Positions 32,675-42,408 of a DNA stretch of 64,000 nucleotides are shown here, in pieces. Positions within the stretch are counted from its first letter, which is position 1. Every line of letters starts with the position of its first letter. The DNA lies in NCBI RefSeq assembly GCF_017255185.1, contig NZ_JAFKCZ010000013.1, positions 62,001 to 126,000 on the forward strand, in the 5' to 3' direction. The notes beneath the pieces are model-generated. The model worked only from the letters and a program-made list of their open reading frames with translations, did no database searches and was not told the DNA's origin. Made by a program: the position numbers and the translations under genes. Source of the stretch: Parahaliea mediterranea. Lineage in GTDB: Bacteria; Pseudomonadota; Gammaproteobacteria; Pseudomonadales; Halieaceae.

Positions 32675-32841
32675 TGACGCAGTGCCCAAACTAGAACCAG
32701 GCGCTTACCCACTAAGCCCGCAAAGCAGCGCTCAAGCCCGAATCTCGCGTTTACCCAAACCGCAACTACACTCACTGATCACCACCCCCATGCCGGGGCG
32801 TGGCGCTGTACATTCATCAAGCCAACCCACAGGTGATCGAC

Positions 32842-33912
32842 ATGAGCGAATCAGCGGCATTTGATGAGGTAAAGTTCGAGCAGTTATTTGGCAAGGTGCT
32901 GGCCGACGTCGGCGGCGCCATGGGCCTGTTCATGGCCTACCTTGGCGACCAGGCGGGAGTCTACGCCGCCCTGGAAGAGGCCGGCCCCATCAGCCACACC
33001 GACCTCGCCGTGCGCACCGGCGTCGACGCGCGCTATTTGCGCGAGTGGCTGTCCGCCAACGCCGCCTTCGGCTACATCGACTACGACGGCGGCAGCGACA
33101 CCTTCTCCATCGGCCCCGAGCAGGCCGCCCTGTTCGCCCACGAGGGCGAGCCCACCTGTATGCAGGGCTTCTTCCAGGCCGTTGTCGGCCAGTACGCCAC
33201 CCACGACACCGCCCTCGAAGTCTTCGAGAGCGGTCGCGGGCGGCCCTGGGGCGAGCACCACGGCTGCTGCTTCTGCGGCACCGACCGCTTCTTCCGGCCC
33301 GGCTACGCCGCCAACCTGATCGATGCCTGGATACCGGCGCTGGACGGGGTCGAGGAGCGGCTGAAGGCCGGGGCGAAAATCGCCGACATCGGCTGCGGGC
33401 TGGGGTCGTCCAGTATCCTTATGGCGCAGGCCTACCCCAATTCCGAAGTGCGGGGCTTTGATTTTCACGCGCCCTCGATCGAGACCGCCAGCGAGCGGGG
33501 GCGGGCGGCGGGCCTGTCCAACCTCGGCTTCGCGTGCAGCGCCGCGACGGAATATCCCGGGGAGGGCGAGTACGACCTGGTGTGTATCTTCGATGCCCTG
33601 CACGACATGGGCGACCCGGTGGGCGCGGCCCGCCATATCCGCGAGTCCCTCAAGCCCGGAGGCACCTTCATGCTGGTGGAGCCGCTGGCCGGCGACAGCC
33701 TGGCGGACAACCTCAACCTGCTGTCGGGAATCTTTTACGGCTTTTCCACCACCGTCTGCGTGCCCACCTCCCGGGCCCAGGACGTCGGCCTGGGGCTCGG
33801 TGCCCAGGCCGGGCAGAAGCGGCTGACGGAGGTGCTCAACGCGGCGGGTTTCGAGCAGGTGCGCCGGGCCACGGAGACACCCACCAACATGGTGCTGGAG
33901 GCCATCGCCTGA
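32842..33912 (+). CDS. SAM-dependent methyltransferase with winged-helix N-terminus
   Basis: 356 residues. The ATG at 32842 has AGGTG 6 bases upstream. Residues 15-95 look like a winged helix (GVYAALEEAGPISHTDLAVRTGVDARYLREWLSANAAFGYIDYD), and the C-terminal half is a class I methyltransferase with motif I IADIGCGLGSSSILMAQAYP and LKPGGTFMLVEPLAG. The central CCFCGTDRFFRPGYAANL is a family feature seen in Rv2258c-like proteins. Substrate unknown. A bidirectional terminator separates it from pckA. Confidence 0.87.
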   Translation: MSESAAFDEVKFEQLFGKVLADVGGAMGLFMAYLGDQAGVYAALEEAGPISHTDLAVRTGVDARYLREWLSANAAFGYIDYDGGSDTFSIGPEQAALFAHEGEPTCMQGFFQAVVGQYATHDTALEVFESGRGRPWGEHHGCCFCGTDRFFRPGYAANLIDAWIPALDGVEERLKAGAKIADIGCGLGSSSILMAQAYPNSEVRGFDFHAPSIETASERGRAAGLSNLGFACSAATEYPGEGEYDLVCIFDALHDMGDPVGAARHIRESLKPGGTFMLVEPLAGDSLADNLNLLSGIFYGFSTTVCVPTSRAQDVGLGLGAQAGQKRLTEVLNAAGFEQVRRATETPTNMVLEAIA

Positions 33913-33935
33913 CAGGCTGCCGGCGGCGCAACGAA

Positions 33936-33963
33936 AAAGGGCCCACCAACAGGTGAGCCCTTT
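33936..33963. terminator. bidirectional terminator between methyltransferase and pckA
   Basis: AAAGGGC (33936-33942) with GCCCTTT (33957-33963), and CACC (33944-33947) with GGTG (33952-33955), loop AACA. A/T runs flank both sides, and it lies between convergent stops at 33912 and 33983. Confidence 0.88.
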
Positions 33964-33982
33964 GCTTCGGGACGTGGTGGCC

Positions 33983-35542
<1,560 letters not shown>

Positions 35543-35690
35543 TGTGTGTCCTGTTTTTCGGTGGGCGCGGGCCTGCATCGGGCCCGCCTGGCCTCTGTAC
35601 TGGGTCTTTGGGGGGCCGTAATTATGTCAGAAACGCGACACTATGCGAACCGAATAGGTGAAAATTTCGCCGATCCTGCAGCCTCTCACC

Positions 35691-35707
35691 GGCGCCCCGG
35701 GGGCGCC
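35691..35707 (-). terminator. GC-rich hairpin downstream of hslO
   Basis: GGCGCCCC and GGGGCGCC are complementary with a single base between them (35691-35707), 35 bases past the hslO stop. It may end the hslO transcript before pckA. No T-tract is seen on the minus strand. Confidence 0.4.
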
Positions 35708-35741
35708 GCGAGCGGGGCGGTTCAAGCGTACCTGGCGGCGC

Positions 35742-36620
35742 TCAGTGGAGGCTGCTGTCGGGGCTCGTGCCCAGCAGCCCCCCCAGGTCGTCGCGGGTGT
35801 AGCGGTAGCGGCTGTTGCAAAACTCGCAGTCCATGGTCACCGCGCCCTGTTCCGCGAGGATGGATTCGATCTCCCCGGGCCCCAGGGAGGCCAGGGCGCC
35901 GAGGGTGCGTTCGCGGGAGCAGGTGCACTGGAAGCGTACCGGTCGCGGTTCGAACAGCCGCAGCGGGTCTTCGTGGAACAGGCGCTGTAGCAGCTGCCCG
36001 GGCGCCAGGTGCTGCAACTCCTCGGGGGTGACGGTTTGCGCCAGCGCACAGGCGTGCTCCCACTGCCTTTCCCGCTCCGCGGGGTCCTTTATCACCGTGG
36101 CCGGCAGCTGCTGGATCAGCATGCCCGCGGCCCGGTCGCCGTCACAGGCCAGCCACAGGCGTGTTTGCAGCTGCTCGGACTGCTCGAAGTAGGTGTCCAG
36201 GCAGGCGGCCAGCGAGGGCTGGTCGAGGGGCACGACCCCCTGGTAGCGCTTGCCCGCGTGCGGGTCGATGGTAATCGCCAGGTGGCCCTGCTCGAGCAGC
36301 TGGCCGAAGGACTCGCTGGTGGCCTGTTGCGCGCCGCGGGCGATGCCGCGCACGCCCAGGTCGCTGCTGCACTCCGCCATCAGCAGCGGCAACTGGCCCT
36401 CGCTGCGGGCCTGGAGAATGAGCCGGCCATCGAACTTCAGCGTGGTGCTCAACAGGACCGCGGCGCCGAGAAACTCGCCCAGCAACTTGCTGACCCCGGG
36501 GGCGTACTGGTGCAGGGCGATGAGGTCGTTGAAGGCGCGGTCGAGTTGCACGATTTCGCCGCGGATGTCGGCCTGCTCGAAGAGGAAGCGCTGGCTGTGG
36601 TCGGTGTTTGCGGTGCTCAT
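35742..36620 (-). CDS. hslO: redox-regulated chaperone Hsp33 (HslO)
   Basis: A 292-residue cytoplasmic holdase that turns on when its cysteines oxidise. The C-terminal zinc centre is complete: CTC in RFQCTCSRER and CEFC in MDCEFCNSRY. The N-terminal RFLFEQADIRGEIVQLDRAF and the GAAVLLSTTLKFDGRLILQ block are standard. The start at 36620 aligns with known Hsp33 N-termini; an ATG 18 bases upstream (36638) is possible and neither has a clear ribosome site. It lies just upstream of pckA. Confidence 0.95.
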   Translation of the reverse strand: MSTANTDHSQRFLFEQADIRGEIVQLDRAFNDLIALHQYAPGVSKLLGEFLGAAVLLSTTLKFDGRLILQARSEGQLPLLMAECSSDLGVRGIARGAQQATSESFGQLLEQGHLAITIDPHAGKRYQGVVPLDQPSLAACLDTYFEQSEQLQTRLWLACDGDRAAGMLIQQLPATVIKDPAERERQWEHACALAQTVTPEELQHLAPGQLLQRLFHEDPLRLFEPRPVRFQCTCSRERTLGALASLGPGEIESILAEQGAVTMDCEFCNSRYRYTRDDLGGLLGTSPDSSLH

Positions 36621-36820
36621 GGCGGTAGTGTAATCCATATTTCGATGTGGGGCCGGCGCGCGGCGATGATGATCCTGTTGGCGTCCGCGGGCGTAACGTT
36701 GGCGAGGGTTCAGTATTTGAGGCCAGCCCGGGCAAAATTCAAGGCCGCGATGACGGCCGCGGCCGCCCCGTCTAGAGTGTAGGCCCACCACCGAGAGTCG
36801 ATATCACGAGGAGTACAGGT

Positions 36821-37690
36821 ATGAGATTCAGTTACCAGATTGGCATGAGCGAGGCCGATCACTACGTCCCCCTGGCCAAGGCCGCCGAGGCCGCCGGGTT
36901 CGATGGCCTGACCATTCCCGACAGCATCTGCTACCCCAGGGATGCCAGCTCCAAGTACCCCTACAACAAGGACGGCAGCCGGGAGTTCCTGGAAAGCGTG
37001 CCCTTTATCGAGAGCCTGATCGCGGTGGCCCACGTGGCCGCGGTCACCGAAAAAATCCGCTTTGCCACCTTCGTCTACAAGCTGGCGGTGCGCCAGGCGG
37101 CGGTGGTGGCCAAGCAGGTGCAGAGCATCCAGGCGCTGTCGAACAACCGCTTCGATTTCGGTATCGGTATCAGCCCCTGGGAGGAGGACTTCGCGGTCTG
37201 CGGGGTGCCCTGGGAAAAGCGCGGCAAGCGTTTTGACGAGCAGATCGAGATTCTGCGCGGCCTGGAAACGGGCGAATTCTTCGGCTATGACGGCGAGCTG
37301 ATCCAGATGCCGGCCAACAAGATGTGTCCCGCGCCCACGGCGCCCACGCCGCTGTTGATCGGCGGTCACACCGAGCCCGCGCTGAAGCGCGCCGCCCGCA
37401 CTGGCGACGGCTGGATGTGCGCGGGCGCCGGGCTGGAGGACCTGCGCGCCTACATCGGCCGTCTTGGCGAGCTGCGCGAGGAGTACGGCACCGCCGACCG
37501 CCCCTTCCGCATCTATACCACCGGCCAGGACGCCTTTAGCCGGGAGGGCATCGAGCAGCTGGAGGCGATTGGCGTCACCGATGTGATCATCGGCTTCCGC
37601 AATGTCTACGAGATGGAACCCGACAAGCCGCTGAACGAGAAAATCGACATGCTCAACTGGTACGCCGGGGAGTTCATCCAGGGCCGCTAG
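36821..37690 (+). CDS. LLM-class flavin-dependent oxidoreductase (luciferase-like)
   Basis: 289 residues with the TIM-barrel luciferase-like pattern: SEADHYVPLAKAAEAAGFDGLTIPDS at the start, RFDFGIGISPWEEDFAVCGVPWEKRGKRFDEQIEILRGL in the centre and PTPLLIGGHTEPALKRAARTGDGWMCAG near residue 180. Enzymes of this class use FMN or F420. Related sequences are often labelled TIGR03619. The ATG is preceded by a strong GAGGAG. Its substrate is unknown. It is divergent from hslO across 200 bases. Confidence 0.87.
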   Translation: MRFSYQIGMSEADHYVPLAKAAEAAGFDGLTIPDSICYPRDASSKYPYNKDGSREFLESVPFIESLIAVAHVAAVTEKIRFATFVYKLAVRQAAVVAKQVQSIQALSNNRFDFGIGISPWEEDFAVCGVPWEKRGKRFDEQIEILRGLETGEFFGYDGELIQMPANKMCPAPTAPTPLLIGGHTEPALKRAARTGDGWMCAGAGLEDLRAYIGRLGELREEYGTADRPFRIYTTGQDAFSREGIEQLEAIGVTDVIIGFRNVYEMEPDKPLNEKIDMLNWYAGEFIQGR

Positions 37691-37704
37691 TCGTCGCACG
37701 CCAT

Positions 37705-37841
37705 GTAGGGTCGAATTCATTCGACCACGGCCGCATGCGGCCGATCGAATCCGTCCCTGCAAGGGGTGAATATACCCCTGTAGGGTCGAATTCATTCGAC
37801 CAAAAAACGGCGCAATAACAATAAATGGCCCCCTACAGGGG
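37705..37841. repeat. REP-like hairpin cluster
   Basis: GTAGGGTCGAATTCATTCGACC occurs at 37705-37726 and 37780-37801. Between them is a perfect 16-base palindrome CGGCCGCATGCGGCCG (37728-37743). The second unit sits inside an outer stem CCCCTGTAGGG (37776-37786) with CCCTACAGGGG (37831-37841), whose right side has a degenerate GCGCAAT. The cluster fills the gap between the LLM gene and the PHA-system gene. Confidence 0.88.
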
Positions 37842-37953
37842 CGATCCCGGAAAATCGAGGCCAGGGTCTCGCCCCGGCGGGCGCAGGGCACCGGTATCCA
37901 GCCCCGCGGCGCCTGTCATATACTGCGCGTGATTGAGACGTGAGAACACAACC

Positions 37954-38229
37954 GTGGCCGGATTTCGCCTGACCAAAGCCTACACCATGCCCAAGCAGGA
38001 CCTGCGCGAGGCCGCCGAGGATTTCGCGCGGCAGCTGGAGCGCGAGCACGGCGTGCGCTCGCGGTGGCAGGGCGATACCGTGCAGATCAAGGGCGCCGGG
38101 GTGGACGGGCGGCTGTCGATCGAGGACGGCGTGGTCGACGTGTCGGTGAGCCTGGGCCTGCTGGCCTCCGCCTTCAAGGGCATGCTCAAGGCTGAGGTGC
38201 AGCGCTACCTCGACGAGCACGTCAGCTGA
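37954..38229 (+). CDS. polyhydroxyalkanoic acid system family protein
   Basis: 91 residues from the GTG at 37954 (VAGFRLTKAYT); a TTG at 37933 would add seven residues and has no better context. The pattern LREAAEDFARQLEREHGVRSRWQGDTVQIKGAGVDGRLSIEDGVVDVSVSLGLLASAFKGMLKAEVQRYLDE matches the small PHA-system family (TIGR02610, PHA_gran_rgn), found near PHA genes and granule proteins. Its exact task is unknown. It fits the phasin and PhaD genes 10-16 kb away, though it is not in the same operon. Confidence 0.82.
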   Translation: MAGFRLTKAYTMPKQDLREAAEDFARQLEREHGVRSRWQGDTVQIKGAGVDGRLSIEDGVVDVSVSLGLLASAFKGMLKAEVQRYLDEHVS

Positions 38230-38306
38230 CGCCGGCCAGCGGTTAAACCGGCGCTATCATCGCGGTTTGTCCAGGCGCCCGTGCCACTGAGCGCCGCGCC
38301 TTCCGG

Positions 38307-39395
38307 TCAGATAAGGGTGACCCCGGCCAGCGGGTCGCCACCCCCGATCAAATCTGTGAATTCCTCCGCCAGGGCCTGGCTGCGCGCCACGCACTGCTCC
38401 CAGTACCGCACCCGCTCCTCGTGTGCCAGCCGCGTGAAGTCGCCGCGGTCGGGGATCTTGCCCCGTGGCAGGTCGGCCACGAAGTCGGCGCTGGGGCACA
38501 GCAGCACCAGGTGGTCCACGGTCTGGCGCCGTAGCGGGCGGGTGCGCCAGGGCAGGAATTTGTCGAACCAGCCGGGGGTGATGCCCGGGCGGAAGTGGGG
38601 GTAGAGGATCAGCCCGTCGCCGCGGTACTGGGCGAGGTCGAAGTGGTAGTCGATGATGCCCCCGTCCCAGTACTGGCCCGGGGGCGCGCCGGCGATGTCG
38701 CGCTCGCCGCGCAGCACGAAGGGGATGGCGCCGCTGGCGTGCAGAGCGGCCCCCAGGTTGCGCTCGGTGAGCGGCGCGTAACAGGTCTGGAAGTCCGCTA
38801 GCGACAGGCCCGGTAAGTGCCCCGCGCCGCTGTGGAACACCACCCGCTGGAAAGCCAGGCGCAGCAGGCGCCGGTCGACGGTATTGCCGAGGGCGGCGGC
38901 GCCCATGGCGGTGGCCAGAACCGGCCCGGAGCGCGCGCCCGCCGCGCCGCGGCCCCGGGCGGTCACGATATGGCTGTGGATGCGCGGGTTGGCGACCACT
39001 TCGGCAGCGCCGCGGGGGCCGAGGGTTTCACCGAGGATGCGGGCGCTGGCGGCACTCACTTCGGCCGGGCCGGGCGGGGTGGCGTAGTGCTGGTAAAGGT
39101 AGCCGCGCTCCAGCCGGGCGATCGCGGCGGCGGGGTCGGCCACGCCCAGGCAGGCGTTGCGCCAGGCGCCGATCGACGAGCCGAGGGTGGACAGCGGCGC
39201 CTCGCTGCGCTGCAGGAAATCCCCGAACAGCACCCGGTCCAGCTGGCTGAGCACGAACCACTTCGGCCCGCCGGAGGCGCCGAGCAGGAGGCTGAACAGG
39301 GATGGCTCCCAGCCCTCGGCGGCGATGCGCGCGGCGGCGGTGCGGCCCATGTACACCGACAGGGCGCGCCCGGTCGCGCCGGATTCAGCCACCAC
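38307..39395 (-). CDS. patatin-like phospholipase
   Basis: 362 residues. The patatin catalytic dyad is visible: serine in GSSIGAWR (a GxSxG) at about residue 74 and aspartate in YWDGGIIDYH (DG[GA]) at about 244. The oxyanion loop reads LLGASGGPKW. Such enzymes cleave acyl esters of phospholipids or neutral lipids in the cytoplasm or at the membrane. It starts 11 bases inside the end of the AraC-type regulator gene on the same strand, so both are one unit. Confidence 0.88.
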   Translation of the reverse strand: MVAESGATGRALSVYMGRTAAARIAAEGWEPSLFSLLLGASGGPKWFVLSQLDRVLFGDFLQRSEAPLSTLGSSIGAWRNACLGVADPAAAIARLERGYLYQHYATPPGPAEVSAASARILGETLGPRGAAEVVANPRIHSHIVTARGRGAAGARSGPVLATAMGAAALGNTVDRRLLRLAFQRVVFHSGAGHLPGLSLADFQTCYAPLTERNLGAALHASGAIPFVLRGERDIAGAPPGQYWDGGIIDYHFDLAQYRGDGLILYPHFRPGITPGWFDKFLPWRTRPLRRQTVDHLVLLCPSADFVADLPRGKIPDRGDFTRLAHEERVRYWEQCVARSQALAEEFTDLIGGGDPLAGVTLI

Positions 39396-40383
39396 CGCGC
39401 ACCTCCCGCGGCGAGCGGCCGGTCCAGCCCTGGTAGGCGCGGCGGAAATTGGAGGGGTCGTTGAAGCCCACCAGGTAGGCGATGGTCGCCAAAGGCAGGC
39501 GGGTGTTCTGCAGGTAGCGGGTGGCGTGCTCGGCGCGCACTTTGTCCAGCAGTTGCTGGAAGGAGAGGCCCTCCTGCTCCAGGCGGCGGCGGTAGGTGCG
39601 AGGGCTGAAATTCAGCATCTTGGCGATCTGCGGCATCTGCGGGTACTGGCCCTCCAGCTTGCGCAGCAGCCGCAGGGTCTGCTCCGCCACCGAATCCTCT
39701 TCCTCGAGGTCCGCCAGCAAGCGCGCGCACTCCTCTTCGTACAGCGCGCGCAGGGCCGGGTTGGACGAGGGCAGGGGCGTATCCAGCAGCGTCTCGTCGA
39801 AGGAAATGCGGCCGCGCACGGCGTCGAAGTGCACGTCGTCGCCGAATACCCGGTTGTATTCGGCGGCGTAGCCCGGGGCGGCGTAGGGGACCTCGATGCG
39901 CATGCGCAGGTCCGGCATGTTCAGCAGGCCGCGCAGGGTGTTGAGCGTGGCCGCGTACATCAGTTCGTAGGCGAAGGAGATGGGGTTTTCCTCGGGGGTG
40001 CTCACCGTGGTCAGGATGAAGCGCCCGTCGCGGACCTCGAACTCCAGGTACAGGGCCGGCGACAGCAGGTGATAGTACTTCAGGAACAGATCCATCACCT
40101 GGCGCAGGTCGCGGCAGGTCATGAAGGCCTGGCCCAGCACCGCATGGGCCGACAGGTTCAGGCGCAGGCCGAGGTGCAGGCCCAGGGCGGCGTCGCCGGT
40201 CAGTTCGAAGGCATTGGCCACCAGCCGGGCGAAATCCTCCTCGTTGACCCGGGCGCCGATGCCGTGGATGCCGGTGCTGGCCAGGCTGGTGCCGGCCAGC
40301 AGGCGTTCGCGCGAATGACCCTGCTCCTCGACCATGTCGATCAGGATCAGGATGTACTGGGCGGGTGTGGAGGTCTTCGGCAT
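39385..40383 (-). CDS. AraC-family regulator with arabinose-binding-like N-terminal domain
   Basis: 332 residues. The first 200 form the ligand-sensing domain of the type found in OruR/ArgR/GadX-like regulators. The C-terminal 90 hold two helix-turn-helix units (QIAKMLNFSPRTYRRRLEQEGLSFQQLLDKVRAEHATRYLQNTRLPLATIAYLVGFNDPSNFRRAYQGWTGRSP), the AraC/XylS signature being intact. The start at 40383 gives MPKTSTPAQYILILIDMV. It is divergent from the diiron protein gene and probably controls it and the patatin gene downstream. Confidence 0.9.
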   Translation of the reverse strand: MPKTSTPAQYILILIDMVEEQGHSRERLLAGTSLASTGIHGIGARVNEEDFARLVANAFELTGDAALGLHLGLRLNLSAHAVLGQAFMTCRDLRQVMDLFLKYYHLLSPALYLEFEVRDGRFILTTVSTPEENPISFAYELMYAATLNTLRGLLNMPDLRMRIEVPYAAPGYAAEYNRVFGDDVHFDAVRGRISFDETLLDTPLPSSNPALRALYEEECARLLADLEEEDSVAEQTLRLLRKLEGQYPQMPQIAKMLNFSPRTYRRRLEQEGLSFQQLLDKVRAEHATRYLQNTRLPLATIAYLVGFNDPSNFRRAYQGWTGRSPREVRGGG

Positions 40384-40408
40384 GGCGCTATTTGGCCACA
40401 AATGACCA

Positions 40409-40414
40409 TATAAT
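40409..40414 (+). promoter_or_regulatory. candidate promoter of the diiron gene (perfect -10)
   Basis: A perfect TATAAT lies 85 bases before the diiron gene start, and no -35 is recognisable at 16-18 bases upstream. The direct repeats AATGAC at 40401 and 40412 overlap it. The missing -35 fits a promoter that needs an activator, such as the divergent AraC-type protein. Confidence 0.4.
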
Positions 40415-40498
40415 GACAAGACTTCACCTTGTTGACCCGGCGGGTATCTCCCATAGTGGAATTCGGCTTGTCTAACAACCCTAAATAGGAGCTCAGCC

Positions 40499-41677
40499 AT
40501 GCACGTGCAATGGGAAGCGGAAACGCCGCGCAAGATCCAGAAATTTGCCGGGGCGGATTACCCCAGCGACAACCCCGACCTGGAGGAGCTGCTGACCGCC
40601 GGCGACGTCGATCACATCGCGGAAATTTTCCAGACGCCCCTGACCGGGTCCTACAACTGGGACTACAAGGTGCAGGACGATCGCATCAAGAAGCTCTATG
40701 ACCTGGGCAAGCAGCTGAACTGGGACCCGGAAATGGACATCGACTGGAATCGCCCCTGGCCGGAAGAGGAGCGGATGCCGGAGCTGTTCAACCTGCACAC
40801 CTATCAGCCCTACCTGGACCTGGACGAGGCGGGCCGCAAGGAATTCTGGCTGCACATGAACGCCTGGAGCCTGTCCCAGTTCCTGCACGGCGAGCAGGGC
40901 GCGCTACTGGTGGCCTCGCAGCTGTGCTCCTGCGCCCCGACCCTGAACGCCAAGCTCTACGCGGGCTCGCAGACCTTTGACGAGGCCCGCCACGTCGAGG
41001 TGTTCAACAAGTACCTGCAAAAGCGCATCGGGCTGATGTACCCGATCAACACCCACCTCAAGAGCATCATCGACAAGATCCTCACCGATGCCCGCTGGGA
41101 CATGAAATTCATCGGCATGCAGATCGTGATCGAGGGCCTGGCCCTGTCGGCCTTCAACACCACCCGCGAAACCACGCCGGACCCGGTGCTCAAGGACGTG
41201 GTCTACCTGGTGACCCGCGACGAGGCCCGCCACGTGACGTTCGGCGTCAACTACCTGGAGGAGTTCGTCAAGACCCTCAGCGAGGAGGAGCGCGAGGAGC
41301 GCGCCCAGTTCGCCTACGAGGCCTGCGTGGTGAGCCGCGAGCGGCTGGTGGCCACCGACGTGTTCCGCCACTTCGGCTGGGACGTGGAAGCGACCCGCAA
41401 GCAGGTGTTGGAGGGCTTTGTCATGTCCACCTTCCGCAACCTGTTGTTCCAGCGGGTGATCCCCAACCTCAAGCGCATCGGCCTGCTGACCGACCGCATC
41501 CGGCCCAAGTTCGAGGAGCTGGGTATCCTGGAGTTCGAGAACCTCGCCACCGACGGCGACATCGACTGGGCGACCCTGGAGCGCCCCCTGGATACCGAGG
41601 AAGCCCAGAGCTACGAGCAGAGCATGATGGAGGACTTCCACCAGCTGAAAGAGGCCGAGACGCGCGAGGCGAGCTGA
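40499..41677 (+). CDS. ferritin-like diiron protein (possible oxygenase)
   Basis: A 392-residue helical protein. Two diiron half-sites can be read: Glu in HGEQGALLVAS and E-x2-H in FDEARHVEVFNK for the first, then Glu in IVIEGLALSAF and E-x2-H in TRDEARHVTFGVNYLEEF for the second. This is the carboxylate-bridged diiron site of ferritin-like oxygenases and oxidases. Aurf-type N-oxygenases and R2-like enzymes share the fold, but I cannot assign a substrate. TAGGAG precedes the ATG at 40499. It is divergent from the AraC regulator and is likely its main target. Confidence 0.85.
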   Translation: MHVQWEAETPRKIQKFAGADYPSDNPDLEELLTAGDVDHIAEIFQTPLTGSYNWDYKVQDDRIKKLYDLGKQLNWDPEMDIDWNRPWPEEERMPELFNLHTYQPYLDLDEAGRKEFWLHMNAWSLSQFLHGEQGALLVASQLCSCAPTLNAKLYAGSQTFDEARHVEVFNKYLQKRIGLMYPINTHLKSIIDKILTDARWDMKFIGMQIVIEGLALSAFNTTRETTPDPVLKDVVYLVTRDEARHVTFGVNYLEEFVKTLSEEEREERAQFAYEACVVSRERLVATDVFRHFGWDVEATRKQVLEGFVMSTFRNLLFQRVIPNLKRIGLLTDRIRPKFEELGILEFENLATDGDIDWATLERPLDTEEAQSYEQSMMEDFHQLKEAETREAS

Positions 41678-41687
41678 GCATGGGCGA

Positions 41688-41753
41688 GGTCGAATGAATT
41701 CGACCCTACAGGGGGCGAGGATTCCCCTCTTGTAGGGCGGAATTCATTCCGCC
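41688..41753. repeat. REP-like hairpins, two units
   Basis: Unit 1 at 41688-41711 has GGTCGAAT-GA-ATTCGACC followed by CTACAGG; unit 2 at 41731-41753 reads TGTAGGGCGGAATTCATTCCGCC. The stems differ (GGTCGAAT against GGCGGAAT) but both pair perfectly, so they vary by paired changes. It begins 11 bases after the diiron gene. Confidence 0.88.
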
Positions 41754-41854
41754 GGCTCGGAGGTCGATGAGATGGTCTCCTCCCCTCTCCAACGGCGTCG
41801 CGATGCGCCAAGATAAGGATGTACGTCCTATCTGCACGGGATGAGGAGGAGACC

Positions 41855-41914
41855 ATGAACAAGACTACGGTAATTGGGCTGGATTTGGCAAAGCACAGTT
41901 TTGAGGTCGAATGA
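41855..41914 (+). pseudogene. 5' stub of an IS110-family transposase
   Basis: ATG at 41855 opens MNKTTVIGLDLAKHSFEVE and stops at 41912-41914. The text GLDLAKHSF is the N-terminal start of IS110 DEDD transposases, whose first Asp is catalytic. The remaining about 300 residues are absent; the frame runs into a REP hairpin that supplies the stop. Upstream, ATGGTCTCCTCC (about 41771-41782) and GGAGGAGACCAT (41845-41856) are a perfect 12-base inverted repeat, possibly the subterminal repeat of the element. A leader between them may once have carried a bridge RNA. Confidence 0.85.
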
Positions 41915-41929
41915 ATTCGACCCTACAGG
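41905..41929. repeat. REP-like hairpin joined to the IS110 stub
   Basis: GGTCGAAT-GA-ATTCGACC plus CTACAGG. It starts inside the last codons of the transposase stub, so the junction falls somewhere in the shared letters GGTC. Confidence 0.87.
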
Positions 41930-41956
41930 GAGGGGGTTTTTCCAAGTTTCAGGCAC

Positions 41957-41984
41957 AAAAAAGCCGGCGTGAGCCGGCTTTTTT
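41957..41984. terminator. terminator of rpsT
   Basis: AAAAAAGCCGGC (41957-41968) and GCCGGCTTTTTT (41973-41984) pair perfectly around GTGA. The A and T runs on both sides allow use on either strand; it lies 16 bases past the rpsT stop. Confidence 0.93.
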
Positions 41985-42000
41985 GTGGAAAGCGGAAGGC

Positions 42001-42267
42001 TTACGCCGCCAGGGCCTTGACCCGGGCGTTCAGGCGGCTCTTGTGGCGAGCGGCCTTGTTCTTGTGGATGATGCCTTTGTCGGCCATGCGGTCGATGACC
42101 GGAACGGCAGCAGCGTAGGCCGCCTTGGCCTGCTCCACGTCGCCGGTGCTAACCGCGGCGGCGACTTTCTTGATCTGGGTACGCACCAGGGAGCGCAGGC
42201 TGGCGTTGTGGCTGCGGCGCTTCTCGGCCTGGCGGGCGCGTTTGCGGGCTTGTGGTGAATTGGCCAC
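42001..42267 (-). CDS. rpsT: 30S ribosomal protein S20
   Basis: 88 residues, a small, very basic all-helical ribosomal protein that binds 16S rRNA early in 30S assembly. [30 protein letters not shown] and NARVKALAA are typical. It has its own strong terminator downstream. Confidence 0.98.
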   Translation of the reverse strand: MANSPQARKRARQAEKRRSHNASLRSLVRTQIKKVAAAVSTGDVEQAKAAYAAAVPVIDRMADKGIIHKNKAARHKSRLNARVKALAA

Positions 42268-42408
42268 GTTGTCTGTCCTCTCGGGGGTCGAAATTCAAAG
42301 AGGCGCGATTATTCACATTCAGGTGGCACTTGTCAACACCACGGCGAAGCCCGCGGCGGATGCCCGCGGCGGATGCCCACGGCAAATGCCTGCGATGGGG
42401 CTGTCCCT

